Shown piece by piece: positions 1 through 8,669 of a DNA stretch of 64,000 bases (position 1 is the stretch's first letter; every line of letters begins with the position of its first letter). The position numbers were made by a program, and so were the translations under genes. The notes beneath the pieces are model-generated. The model saw nothing but the letters and a program-made list of their open reading frames with translations. It was not told the origin of the DNA and did no database searches. This DNA is from Streptomyces drozdowiczii (lineage in GTDB: Bacteria > Actinomycetota > Actinomycetes > Streptomycetales > Streptomycetaceae): positions 3,844,001 through 3,908,000 of the forward strand of contig NZ_CP098740.1 of the NCBI RefSeq assembly GCF_026167665.1, read 5' to 3'.

Positions 1-1
1 C

Positions 2-190
2 GGCCCGGAACAGCTGGGCCACATCGGCGAGGTCATGAACTTCTGGGTGCACTCGGCGGACGCGGGCGCGGAGTGGACCCGCGGCCTGATCGCCCGCATC
101 GAGGCCGGCGCCTACGTCTTCGCGGGCGAGGGGGCCCCCTTCGTCGGCGTACTCGCGGAGGGCGAGGAGAACCCGTACGCGACCGGGTAG
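2..190 (+). CDS. C-terminal end of an unrecognised protein (partial)
   Basis: The window opens inside a gene read in the frame that ends at TAG 188-190. The visible 62 residues include GHIGEVMNFWVH and WTRGLIARIEAGAY and end in ENPYATG. They look like the end of a soluble globular protein, without membrane segment or low-complexity tail. Codon use is typical of the neighbours, so it is probably a real gene. I do not recognise the family and assign no function. It converges on the decarboxylase gene, whose stop begins at 192, so almost nothing separates the two. Confidence 0.6.
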   Translation, partial: GPEQLGHIGEVMNFWVHSADAGAEWTRGLIARIEAGAYVFAGEGAPFVGVLAEGEENPYATG

Positions 191-191
191 T

Positions 192-1615
192 TCAGTGGTG
201 GAAGGAGGTCGCCGCGTTCTCGTCCCGGGTCAGCGGGTGCGGCTGGGCGCGGAGTTCGGGCATCAGGAGGCGCAGGTCCTCCAGGAGCAGTTCCGCCAGG
301 TCCGAGGAGAAGCCGTTGCGGCACACGATGCGGAGTACGGACAGGTCCTCCCGGTCGGCGGGGAAGGTGTACGCGGGCACCAGCCAGCCGCGTTCGCGCA
401 GTCGCCGTGACACGTCGAAGACGTCGTACGCCGTCACCTCCGGCTTGGTGGTGAGCGCGAAGACGGGCAGCTGGTCGCCCCGGGTGAGCAGCCGGAAGTC
501 GCCCAGCTCCTCGATCTTCGCGGCCAGGCCGGTCGCCACGTCCCGGGCCGCCTGCTGCACGGCCCGGTAGCCGTCCCGGCCCAGCCTCAGGAAGGTGTAG
601 TACTGCGCGACGACCTGGGCGCCGGGCCGGGAGAAGTTCAGCGCGAAGGTGGGCATGTCGCCGCCCAGGTAGTTCACCCGGAAGACCAGCTCCTCGGGCA
701 GCTCGGCGGGCGAGCGCCACAACGCCCAGCCGACGCCCGGGTAGACCAGTCCGTACTTGTGGCCGGAGGTGTTGATGGAGGAGACCCGGGGAAGCCGGAA
801 GTCCCAGACCAGGTCCGGGTCGAGGAACGGCGCGACCATGGCGCCGGAGGCCCCGTCGACGTGGACGGGGATGTCGAGGCCGGTGCGCTCCTGGAGATCG
901 TCCAGGGCCGCGCACAGCTCCGCGATCGGCTCGTAGCTGCCGTCGAAGGTGGAGCCGAGGACGCCGACGACGCCGATGGTGTTCTCGTCGCACAGCTCCA
1001 CGGCGGCCCGCGGGTCGAGGTGGAAGCGGTCGCCCTCCATGGGGACGAGGCGCGGCTCGACCTCCCAGAACGTGCAGAACTTCTCCCAGCACACCTGCAC
1101 GTTCACCCCCATCACGAGGTTGGGCTTGGCGCTCGCCGGGTAGCGGTCGGCGTTCTTGGCCGTCCAGCGGCGTTTGAGCGCCATCGCGGCGAGCATGCAC
1201 GCCTCGCTGGACCCGGTCGTGGAACAGCCGACGGTCGCCGAGGGTCGGGGGCGTGCCAGAGGTCGGCGAGCATCGCCACACAGCGCCGCTCCAGCTCGGC
1301 GGTGCGCGGGTACTCGTCCTTGTCGATCATGTTCTTGTCGCGGCACTCGCCCATCAGCACCCCGGCCTGCGGCTCCATCCAGGTGGTGACGAAGGTGGCG
1401 AGGTTGAGCCGCGAGTTGCCGTCCAGCATCAGCTCGTCGTGGACGAGCCCGTACGCGGTGTGGGGCGGCAGCGGTCCGTCCGGCATCCGGTGCCGGGGCG
1501 GCGCCGCCTCCATTCCGGCGACCGGGTCGGCGACCCCGTAGAACGGATTGAGCGCCAGCTTGCGCTGCTCGGCCGACGGTTCGCCCTCGTGCGCGGAGCC
1601 CCGGTGGAGCGGCAT
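192..1615 (-). pseudogene. gad: Glutamate decarboxylase, interrupted by a frameshift
   Basis: Pyridoxal-phosphate enzyme converting glutamate to GABA and CO2, using up a cytoplasmic proton. Two overlapping frames together give a full-length protein of about 474 residues. The first part runs from ATG 1615 (MPLHRGS) through [19 protein letters not shown] to [10 protein letters not shown]. The second resumes with [16 protein letters not shown] and carries the PLP-lysine motif SGHKYG, ending TRDENAATSFHH. The break is at about 1241-1244, where one missing base (reading GACCC-G-TCGGCG on the coding strand) would restore the frame. It follows the ClC gene on the same strand after a gap of about 100 bases, so the two may be co-transcribed. 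No glutamate/GABA antiporter is nearby. As written the enzyme is broken, but a sequencing indel is likely. Confidence 0.85.
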
Positions 1616-1712
1616 CACGGACCTGCCCTTCTCGGCTCGCGCCCGCGAGACCGGACGCATCCGACGTTACGGAGGGCCCCGGCGCCCGACACCCGGTGCT
1701 GGGCCGTCCGGC

Positions 1713-2992
1713 TCAGCGCATCGCCGTACCGTCCTCGCGCAGCTGCATCAGCGGCCGGCCGGTCACCAGCAGCCAGGCGGGCAGCGAGGCCACGCACAGC
1801 ACCGGCAGCAGGGCCGTGTCGAAGCCCAGCACCGCCGCCGTGAACAGGCTCAGCCAGCCCTGCCGGGTGACGGCCAGCAGGACGCCCAGCACCCCGCACG
1901 TCACCGCGAGCGCCACCGGCACCCCGCCGACGAGGGCGTGGGCGCACAGTCCGAGCGCGACGCCCGAGAACACCGCCGGGAAGATCCGGCCGCCCCGGAA
2001 TCCGCAGGTCGCGGCGATCACCAGGGCCGCCGTCTTCACCACGGCCATCTTCCCGAACTCGGCGGCCGACCAGCCGTCCGGATCGGCGGCGAGCGTCTTC
2101 ACCTCGTCCAGCCCTTGAACAGCGTCAGGTGCCCGCCGAGCGCCCCGAGCAGGCCGAGCGCGAGGCCGCCCAGGGTCAGGGCGAGCACCGGATGCGGCAG
2201 GGCCCGGAAGAAGCGGTGGACCAGCGGGAACGCGTACACCGCCGCGAGGCCGAGGACCGCTCCGGCCGACGCGATCACCAGGGCGGCGAGCAGGTCGCCC
2301 CAGCCGGTGTGCGCGTACGGGGGCAGCGACAGGTCGAAGCTGGGGTGCTCGGCCAGCGACATGGTGAGCGATCCGGCGGCCCCGGCCGCGAGCGGCCCGA
2401 ACAGCTTGTCCCAGAGCGCACCGGGCCCCGGCGCGGCGGCCAGCGTCTCGGTGAGGATCAGGGCGGCGGCGACCGGGGTGCCGAAGAGGGCGCCGATGGT
2501 GCCGGCGGCGGCGAGCGCGAGCCACAGCTCACCGGGGGCGCCCGGGGCGATCCGGCGGCCGGCCCAGGCGGCCAGGGCGATGTTGGCGGCGATGATCGGG
2601 TTCTCCGGGCCCAGGCTGACCCCGCCCGCCAGGGTGATGACGGCGGCCACGAGGATGCCGGGCACCACCAGGGGCGGCAGGGGCGATTCGACGAGGCCCG
2701 TGGTCGCCGGGTCCGGACCGGCATGGCCGGGCGCGGCGCGGATGACCAGGCCGGCCGCCAGGCCCATGGCCGTGAGCATCACGATCGTCCACAGCGAGGA
2801 GTACCGGCCCACGGACAGCGCGTCGGGCAGCGTCTCCCACAGCACGTCCTGGAGCCGCTCCGCGAGCAGGCTGACCCCGAGCAGGACCAGGGCCGAGACC
2901 ACGCCCACGGCCAGGGCGGGCACGATGAGCGCGAGCAGCCGGCGGGCGGGGGCGGGCTCGGCGGCGACGGCGGAATCGGTCGGCATCGGCAC
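1713..2992 (-). pseudogene. ClC-family chloride/ion channel protein, interrupted by a frameshift
   Basis: Integral membrane protein of the voltage-gated chloride channel family, closest in style to the YfeO-like branch. The first frame (GTG 2992; ATG 2986 is an alternative) gives about ten hydrophobic segments and the motif GGVSLGPENP, which sits where classical ClC proteins have GREGP, so the gating glutamate appears kept. It is followed by TPVAAALILTE. The frame stops after LTLFKGWTR. The other frame continues LDEVKTLAADPDGW and has the late motif GFRGGRIFPAVFSG. One extra G in the run at 2112-2114 would join LFKG to LDEV. The gene lies directly upstream of gad on the same strand, which suggests a role in acid response. 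Confidence 0.82.
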
Positions 2993-3049
2993 ACCATAGC
3001 GATGCGAAAGCCGTAAAACCGTTCAAAAGGGGCGGGCGGCAGGCGGGAC

Positions 3050-3080
3050 TTGCACCTCACGCGGCGTGAGGGCCGAGGCT
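3050..3080 (+). promoter_or_regulatory. tipA promoter with MerR-type palindrome
   Basis: A -35-like TTGCAC at 3050-3055 runs into a perfect inverted repeat, CCTCACGC (3055-3062) and GCGTGAGG (3064-3071), around one central base. This is the arrangement I remember for the thiostrepton-induced tipA promoter of S. lividans, where TipA binds within an over-long spacer. The matching -10 after 19 bases would be about 3075-3080 and is weak (GAGGCT). The TipA reading frame starts 45 bases past the palindrome, so autoregulation is likely. Confidence 0.75.
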
Positions 3081-3115
3081 CGTCCCCGTACCCACACAGG
3101 AAGGAGCGGGGAGCC

Positions 3116-3874
3116 ATGGAGCACTCCGTGGGACAGGTCGCCGACTACGCCGGGGTCACGGTGCGCACCCTGCACCACTACGACACCATCGGCCTGCTCT
3201 CACCGGGCGGGCGCAGCCACGCGGGCCACCGGCGCTACGACGACGCCGATCTGGACCGGTTGCAGCAGATCCTCTTCTACCGGGAGCTCGGCTTCCCGCT
3301 GGACGAGATCGCGGCCCTGCTCGACGACCCGGACGCGGACCCGCAGGAGCACCTGCGCCGCCAGCACGCGCTGCTGTCGCACCGGATCGCGGAGCTCCAG
3401 CGGATGGCCGCCGCCGTAGAGACAGCGATGGAGGCACGCAGGATGGGCATCGATCTCACCCCGGAGGAGAAGTTCGAGGTCTTCGGCGACAAGGACCCCG
3501 ACCAGTACGCGGAGGAGGCCGAGCGCCGCTGGGGCGGCACCGACACCTACGCCGAGTCGCAGCGCCGGACCGCCCGCTACACCAAGGAGGACTGGCAGCG
3601 GATGAAGGCCGAGGTCGCCTCCTGGGGCGAGCGCTACGACGCGCTGATGGAGGCCGGTGAGCCGGCCGACGGCGAGCGCGCCACGGACCTCGCCGAGGAG
3701 CACCGGCTGCACATCTGCACCTGGTTCTACGAGTGCACCTACGAGATCCACCGGGGCCTCGGCGGGATGTACGTCGCCGATCCGCAGTTCAAGGCGTTCT
3801 ACGACGCCATGCGGCCGGGCCTCGCCGAGCACCTGCGCGACGCGATCGAGGCGAACGCGCGCCGCCGGGCGTAA
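3116..3874 (+). CDS. tipA: TipA-like MerR-family transcriptional activator
   Basis: 252 residues, the usual TipAL length. Residues 1-70 form a MerR winged-helix DNA-binding domain (SVGQVADYAGVTVRTLHHYD). A coiled-coil linker follows, and from about residue 110 comes the TipAS antibiotic-recognition domain (LTPEEKFEVFGD, YTKEDWQRM). ATG 3116 has AAGGAG upstream. An internal ATG at 3443 (Met110), preceded by GGAGG at 3430-3434, fits separate translation of a TipAS-like short form. In S. lividans TipA a cysteine at position 214 binds thiopeptides covalently; by my alignment the same place here is glycine (IHRGLGGM), while Cys207 is kept and a Cys201 is present. The protein may therefore bind ligands non-covalently. 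The gene follows its own palindromic promoter. Confidence 0.92.
   Translation: MEHSVGQVADYAGVTVRTLHHYDTIGLLSPGGRSHAGHRRYDDADLDRLQQILFYRELGFPLDEIAALLDDPDADPQEHLRRQHALLSHRIAELQRMAAAVETAMEARRMGIDLTPEEKFEVFGDKDPDQYAEEAERRWGGTDTYAESQRRTARYTKEDWQRMKAEVASWGERYDALMEAGEPADGERATDLAEEHRLHICTWFYECTYEIHRGLGGMYVADPQFKAFYDAMRPGLAEHLRDAIEANARRRA
3443..3874 (+). other. Probable internal start giving a TipAS-like short protein
   Basis: An in-frame ATG at 3443 begins MGIDLTPEEKF and is preceded by GGAGG at 3430-3434, eight bases away. This is the position where the S. lividans gene starts its abundant ligand-binding-only form, TipAS. The product would be 143 residues and lack the DNA-binding domain. What is seen is the start codon and binding site; use of the start is inferred from the family. 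Confidence 0.55.
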
Positions 3875-3973
3875 AGGTCACGGAGGCGGGTGGAACCCGT
3901 GGCCGACCCTGGGCGTTGATAGCTTGGGGCGGCCACGCAGCCGCTTATCGACCTCATCCTGGAGCCCGGACCC

Positions 3974-4678
3974 TTGAATACGCTTGCGCTCGGACCGAGC
4001 TGGCTGGACCCGGACTATCTCATCGGACAGTTCGGCCTGGCCGGCGTCCTGGTCATCGTCTTCGCCGAGTCCGGGCTGCTCATCGGGTTCTTCCTGCCCG
4101 GTGACTCCCTGCTGTTCACCACGGGCCTGCTGGTCACGACCGACAAGCTGCACACCCCGCTCTGGCTGGTCTGCGTCCTGGTCGCGCTGGCGGCGATCAT
4201 CGGCGACCAGGTGGGCTATCTCTTCGGCCGCAAGGTCGGACCCTCGCTCTTCAGCCGGCCGGACTCCCGCCTCTTCAAGCAGGAGAACGTCGAGAAGGCC
4301 CACGAGTTCTTCGAGAAGCACGGCCCGAAGTCGCTGATCCTGGCCCGCTTCGTGCCGATCGTGCGGACGTTCACCCCGATCATCGCGGGCGTCAGCCGGA
4401 TGAACTACCGCTCGTTCATCGTGTTCAACGTGATCGGCGGCGTCCTGTGGGGCGTCGGCGTGACGCTGCTCGGCGCCGCCCTCGGCAACGTCGAGTTCGT
4501 CCACAAGAACATCGAGGCGATGCTCGTCCTGATCGTGCTGATCTCGGTGATCCCGATCGCCATCGAGTTCCTGCGCGCGCGGAGCAAGGCCAAGAAGGAG
4601 GGCCCCGCCGCCGGGAGCGGCGAGGTGCCCCCGCAGGACCCGTCCGCCGGCCGCCGCGGCCGCCACGCCAAGCGCTGA
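3974..4678 (+). CDS. DedA-family membrane protein
   Basis: 234 residues with a TTG start (MNTLALGPSWLDPDYL) behind GGAGC about eight bases upstream. Features of the DedA/SNARE-associated family are clear: an N-terminal membrane segment, the motif GLLIGFFLPGDSLLFTTG, the GDQVGYLFGRKVG segment, and FVPIVRTFTPIIAGVSRM ahead of two C-terminal membrane helices. The tail is charged and rich in Lys/Arg. DedA proteins are needed for membrane homeostasis and are implicated in lipid carrier recycling; the substrate cannot be told from this sequence. It stands alone between tipA and a convergent exporter gene. Confidence 0.9.
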   Translation: MNTLALGPSWLDPDYLIGQFGLAGVLVIVFAESGLLIGFFLPGDSLLFTTGLLVTTDKLHTPLWLVCVLVALAAIIGDQVGYLFGRKVGPSLFSRPDSRLFKQENVEKAHEFFEKHGPKSLILARFVPIVRTFTPIIAGVSRMNYRSFIVFNVIGGVLWGVGVTLLGAALGNVEFVHKNIEAMLVLIVLISVIPIAIEFLRARSKAKKEGPAAGSGEVPPQDPSAGRRGRHAKR

Positions 4679-4707
4679 GCGCCGTACGCCCCTGAGGCGC
4701 GACCCCG

Positions 4708-6405
4708 TCAGAAGCCGCGCGTCCGCTTGGCCGCGCGGCGGTTCGCGCCGCCGACCGCGCCCGGCACCCGCATGAACAGCCGGGAGATCTCGCTCCCCAG
4801 GTTCACCCCGATGGCGATGGCCAGGGCCGTCGCCACCGCCGTGGACAGCGAGGCGAGGCCCCGGTCCAGCTCGTTCTGCGCGACGCCCAGCAGACCGAAG
4901 TACGTCGCCGAACCGGGCAGCAGCGGGCCGATCGCCGCCGTGATGTACGGCAGCGACGACGTGTAGCGGTACCGCGAGAACAGCTGCCCGAACAGCCCGA
5001 CGAGCCCGGCGGCCGCGGCCGTCGCCGCCACCGCCGACAGGTTGCCCGTCTGCGCCATCGCCCCGTAGACGACCCACGCCACACCGCCGTTCAGGGTCAC
5101 CGCGAGCACCGTCGCCCGCTCCTGCTGGAGCAGGATCGCGAACGCCAGGGTCAGCACCATCGAAGCGAAGGTCTGGATCACCGGCCGGTCGTGCGTGATG
5201 AACCGCGCCTCCGGGTCCAGCTCCGCCCCCAGCTGAAGCCCTCCGTACAGGGCCAGCAGCACCCCGGTGACGATCGCGATGAAGAAGTACATGACCTCCA
5301 GGAGCCGCGCCGACGCGGTGATGTAGTACCCGGTCAGCCCGTCCTGCACGCCCGCCACCAGCGCCCGCCCCGGCAGCAGCGCGAACAGCCCACCGGTGAT
5401 CACCGCCGACGGCCGTACGTCCGACCAGTGCGTCAGCGTCAGCGCCACGCCCATCGCGGCGGGCGGCATCGCCGCGATCGCGAACTGGTAGAACTCCGGC
5501 AGCCCGCGCCCCGCGCAGAGCCAGGCCAGCCGGTCACCGAGCATCGCCCCGAGCGCCGCGATCAGGAACACCAGCGGACCACCGCCGACCAGCACGGACG
5601 CCGCCCCGGCGAGCCCGCCGGCGGCCAGCGTGAGCACCCAGCCGGGATACGGGTGCCGGTTGCGGCGGATCTCCGCGAGCCGTCGGTACGCCTCCTCCAG
5701 CGACACCTCGTCGTCGGCCGTGGTGATGTCGTCGATCAGCCGGAAGACCGCCGCGAGCCGGGTGTAGTCGGTGCCCCGGCGGCGTACCGTACGGCTCGCC
5801 GTCACCGGGTCGTCCACCAGGGACGGCTGGTGCGAGATCGACAGCAGGGTGAACGTCACGGTCGGCTCGCAGCGGTCGAGCCCGTAGCTCCGCATCACCG
5901 CGAACATCGCCGCCTCGACGTCCTCGGCGCCCTCGCCGCCCGCGAGCAGCAGCTCCCCGATACGCAGCGTCAGGTCGAGCACGCGCGGAACCGGGGGCCC
6001 CGCCTCCTCGTCGTGCCGCTGGACCGGCTCCGGGGCCGGGCGCTCGGCGACCGGCATCCGCAGCATCGTGCGCATCCGGTCCTGCCAGGGCGCCTCCTTG
6101 GTCAGCCGGACCATCGGCACCCCGTACGCCGGGGTGAAGGCCGGCGGGGAGTCCCGGAAGCTGTACGTGCTCGGCGTGGCGAAGGCCGAACCGGTCGTCT
6201 CGGACCCGGAAGCGGAACCCGTACCGGAACCGGGACCCGAGGCCGGCTGCTCGGGCGTCACGCCCTCCGGAAGGGCGAACTCCGACGTCGGGTGGTCCTC
6301 CTCGGGCGGCGCCGCCGGTTCGGTCCCGGCCGGCCACGAGAAGGCGCTGTGCGCCTCGTCGGACTGGGGCTTCTCGTCCTCGGGCCCGCCCGGTTCCGCC
6401 ACCAC
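4708..6405 (-). CDS. ThrE-type threonine/serine exporter family protein
   Basis: About 565 residues. I place the start at tandem GTG codons near 6405, because GAGGAGGAGCGAGG precedes them and the longer upstream reading has no such site. Residues 1-150 are acidic, Pro/Ser/Gly-rich and probably disordered and cytoplasmic. Next comes a soluble ThrE domain with RVLDLTLRIGELLLAGGEGAEDVE, then about ten hydrophobic helices in two blocks, matching the two-part ThrE/ThrE_2 architecture. Members export threonine and serine with the proton-motive force. The substrate is inferred from family only. It converges with dedA and is read in the same direction as ppa upstream. Confidence 0.85.
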   Translation of the reverse strand: MVAEPGGPEDEKPQSDEAHSAFSWPAGTEPAAPPEEDHPTSEFALPEGVTPEQPASGPGSGTGSASGSETTGSAFATPSTYSFRDSPPAFTPAYGVPMVRLTKEAPWQDRMRTMLRMPVAERPAPEPVQRHDEEAGPPVPRVLDLTLRIGELLLAGGEGAEDVEAAMFAVMRSYGLDRCEPTVTFTLLSISHQPSLVDDPVTASRTVRRRGTDYTRLAAVFRLIDDITTADDEVSLEEAYRRLAEIRRNRHPYPGWVLTLAAGGLAGAASVLVGGGPLVFLIAALGAMLGDRLAWLCAGRGLPEFYQFAIAAMPPAAMGVALTLTHWSDVRPSAVITGGLFALLPGRALVAGVQDGLTGYYITASARLLEVMYFFIAIVTGVLLALYGGLQLGAELDPEARFITHDRPVIQTFASMVLTLAFAILLQQERATVLAVTLNGGVAWVVYGAMAQTGNLSAVAATAAAAGLVGLFGQLFSRYRYTSSLPYITAAIGPLLPGSATYFGLLGVAQNELDRGLASLSTAVATALAIAIGVNLGSEISRLFMRVPGAVGGANRRAAKRTRGF

Positions 6406-6548
6406 TCGACCTCGCTCCTCCTCGGCTGCGCGTTCTCGGGCGCACTCCTGCCCAGTATGGCCACGCCCAAGGGAGGGCACACGGAACGGGCGGCACACCC
6501 ACCTGGGTGTACCGCCCGTTTCGAAGCCCGCTCAGCGGAAGCGGAACG

Positions 6549-7043
6549 TCAGTGCGCGCCGCCCTGCGCCTCAAGGCGCTTGCGGGAGGCGACGATCTCG
6601 GCCTCGGCCTCGGCGCGGCCGACCCAGTCGGCGCCCTCGACGGACTTGCCCGGCTCCAGGTCCTTGTAGACCTCGAAGAAGTGCTGGATCTCCAGGCGGT
6701 CGAACTCCGAGACGTGCTGGATGTCCTGAAGGTGCTCCACCCGGGGGTCGGACGCCGGGACGCACAGCAGCTTGTCGTCGCCGCCGGCCTCGTCGGTCAT
6801 CCGGAACATGCCGATCGCGCGGCACTTGATGAGGCAGCCCGGGAACGTCGGCTCGTCCAGGATCACCAGCGCGTCCAGCGGGTCGCCGTCCTCACCGAGG
6901 GTGTCCTCGATGAAACCGTAGTCCGCCGGGTAGCTGGTCGAGGTGAAGAGCCGACGGTCCAGACGAATCCGGCCGGTCTCGTGATCCACCTCGTACTTGT
7001 TGCGCGAACCCTTCGGGATCTCGATAACGACGTCGAACTCCAC
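6549..7043 (-). CDS. ppa: Inorganic pyrophosphatase
   Basis: Family I soluble pyrophosphatase, hydrolysing PPi to phosphate and so pulling nucleic-acid and aminoacyl-tRNA synthesis forward. 164 residues, the normal bacterial length. Diagnostic stretches are [13 protein letters not shown], the metal-binding signature GDPLDALV, and [15 protein letters not shown] choose GTG 7043 ([12 protein letters not shown]) because GGAGGAG at 7051-7057 is at the right distance; an in-frame ATG eight residues upstream would overlap that site. It is divergent from the carboxypeptidase gene, with under 100 bases between them. Confidence 0.96.
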   Translation of the reverse strand: MEFDVVIEIPKGSRNKYEVDHETGRIRLDRRLFTSTSYPADYGFIEDTLGEDGDPLDALVILDEPTFPGCLIKCRAIGMFRMTDEAGGDDKLLCVPASDPRVEHLQDIQHVSEFDRLEIQHFFEVYKDLEPGKSVEGADWVGRAEAEAEIVASRKRLEAQGGAH

Positions 7044-7129
7044 GGGTGGCTCCTCCATGATCAACACATACGACTGGTGGTTAAGTGTCCCTCACGCAGA
7101 TGTGTGCTCGCGAAAGGGGCTGGTCAACG

Positions 7130-8620
7130 GTGGCCGAGCCGGTGGAAAGACCGTCGACGGAACCGCCCGGCACAAGCGGCGGAGGTATCGCGGCCCGCCT
7201 GGGCGTACGCGGCGGAGTGAACGACTGGCAGTTCACGGCCGTGTCCGCCGTCGTCGGACTGGCCCTCGCGGCCGGCGCCGTCCTCGCCGCCGGACCCTGG
7301 GACTCGGGTCAGCGTAAGGCCGAGCGGGACCGGGTGACCGCCGCCGAACGCACAGGTGGCGCACATCACGACGGCGGCGACCCCGAGGGCCCCGCCCCCG
7401 CCCCCAGCGCCCCCGCCGTCCTCGCCGCCCTGTCCGCCGCCGGCACCGGCCCGAAGGACGCCCCGGCCGGAGCCGCCCGCGACCTGCGCGCGGTCCTGGA
7501 CCCGCTGCTGGAGAACGACGCGCTGGGCTCCCGTCGCGGCGCCGTGGTCATCGACACCGCCACCGGCAAACGGCTCTACGGCAAGGGCGCCGACGTCCCC
7601 ATGACGCCCGCCTCCACCGTCAAGATCGCCACCACCGTCGCCGCCCTCGGCGCCCTCGGCCCCGCCCATCGCATCCCCACCACCGTGAGCGCCTCCGAGG
7701 ACCGGCGCACCGTCACCCTCGTCGGCGGCGGCGACCCCACCCTCGACAAGGCGGCCCTGCGCGCCCTCGCCACCGAGACCGCCCGGGCCCTCAAGACCGG
7801 CAAGGCCCCCTCCGTACGGCTGCGCTACGACGCCTCCGCCTATTCGGGGCCCACGCACCACCCGATCGGCCCCAACGAGAACATCGCGCCCATGAGCGCC
7901 CTGATGCTGAACGAGGGCCGCCGGGACGACTCCGTCAAGGGCCCCGCCGCGCGCACCGAGGACCCGGCCGGCGACGCCGCCCGCGCCTTCGCCGGATACC
8001 TCGACAAGGCCGGCGTCACCGTCAAGGGCGCACCCGCCCCCGGCCGCCCCGCCAAGAAGTCCCGCACCGTCGCCACCCACCTCTCCGCGCCCCTCTCGGG
8101 CCTGGTCGAACGCGCCCTCACCAACAGCGACAACGACATCGCCGAGGCCCTGGCCCGGCAGACCGCCATCGCCGCCGGGCAGCCCGCCGACTTCAAGGGC
8201 GGCCGACGGGCCGTCACCGCCCGCCTGAAGAAGCTCGGCCTGCCCCTCAAGGGCGTGAACATCGCCGACGGCAGCGGCCTCGACCGCGAGGACAAGGTGA
8301 CCGCGGCCCTGCTCGCCGGCCTCCTCGCCCGGACCGCCGACCCCGCCCACCCCGAACTCCGCCCGGTCCTCACCGGCCTCCCCGTCGCCGGCTTCAGCGG
8401 CACGCTCAGCAGCCGCTACACCAGCGAGGCCGGCGGCACCGGCTTCATCCGCGCCAAGACCGGCACCCTCACCGGCGTCAACAGCCTCGCCGGCACCGTC
8501 GTGGACACGCGGGGACGGCTCCTCGCCTTCGCCTTCCTCGCCTCCGGCACCACCGCCCCCACCGAGGCCCAGAAAGCCCTCGACAAACTCGCCACCGCGC
8601 TCGGAGCCGGCAGGCGATGA
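7130..8620 (+). CDS. dac: D-alanyl-D-alanine carboxypeptidase/endopeptidase, PBP4 (DacB) type
   Basis: Peptidoglycan-trimming penicillin-binding protein of the S13 family. All three active-site motifs are visible: SxxK in TPASTVKIATT, SxN in NSDNDIAEAL, and KTG in RAKTGTLTGV. An uncleaved anchor or signal helix (FTAVSAVVGLALAAGAVLAA) lies near residue 40, followed by an Ala/Pro-rich linker, so the enzyme acts outside the membrane. Length is 496 residues from GTG 7130, chosen because AAAGGGG lies 11 bases upstream; an ATG at 7085 is a longer alternative. A zincin-like gene follows after 49 bases on the same strand. Confidence 0.9.
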   Translation: MAEPVERPSTEPPGTSGGGIAARLGVRGGVNDWQFTAVSAVVGLALAAGAVLAAGPWDSGQRKAERDRVTAAERTGGAHHDGGDPEGPAPAPSAPAVLAALSAAGTGPKDAPAGAARDLRAVLDPLLENDALGSRRGAVVIDTATGKRLYGKGADVPMTPASTVKIATTVAALGALGPAHRIPTTVSASEDRRTVTLVGGGDPTLDKAALRALATETARALKTGKAPSVRLRYDASAYSGPTHHPIGPNENIAPMSALMLNEGRRDDSVKGPAARTEDPAGDAARAFAGYLDKAGVTVKGAPAPGRPAKKSRTVATHLSAPLSGLVERALTNSDNDIAEALARQTAIAAGQPADFKGGRRAVTARLKKLGLPLKGVNIADGSGLDREDKVTAALLAGLLARTADPAHPELRPVLTGLPVAGFSGTLSSRYTSEAGGTGFIRAKTGTLTGVNSLAGTVVDTRGRLLAFAFLASGTTAPTEAQKALDKLATALGAGRR

Positions 8621-8669
8621 GCCCGTCAACACCTCACCGCATCAAGGGTTGAGCACGTACGGTTGACGC

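Noticed and set aside
7124..8632. Long open frame on the minus strand opposite dac
   Set aside because: Its Gly/Ala/Asp-rich composition is the antisense shadow of a high-GC gene; the plus strand has three PBP active-site motifs.
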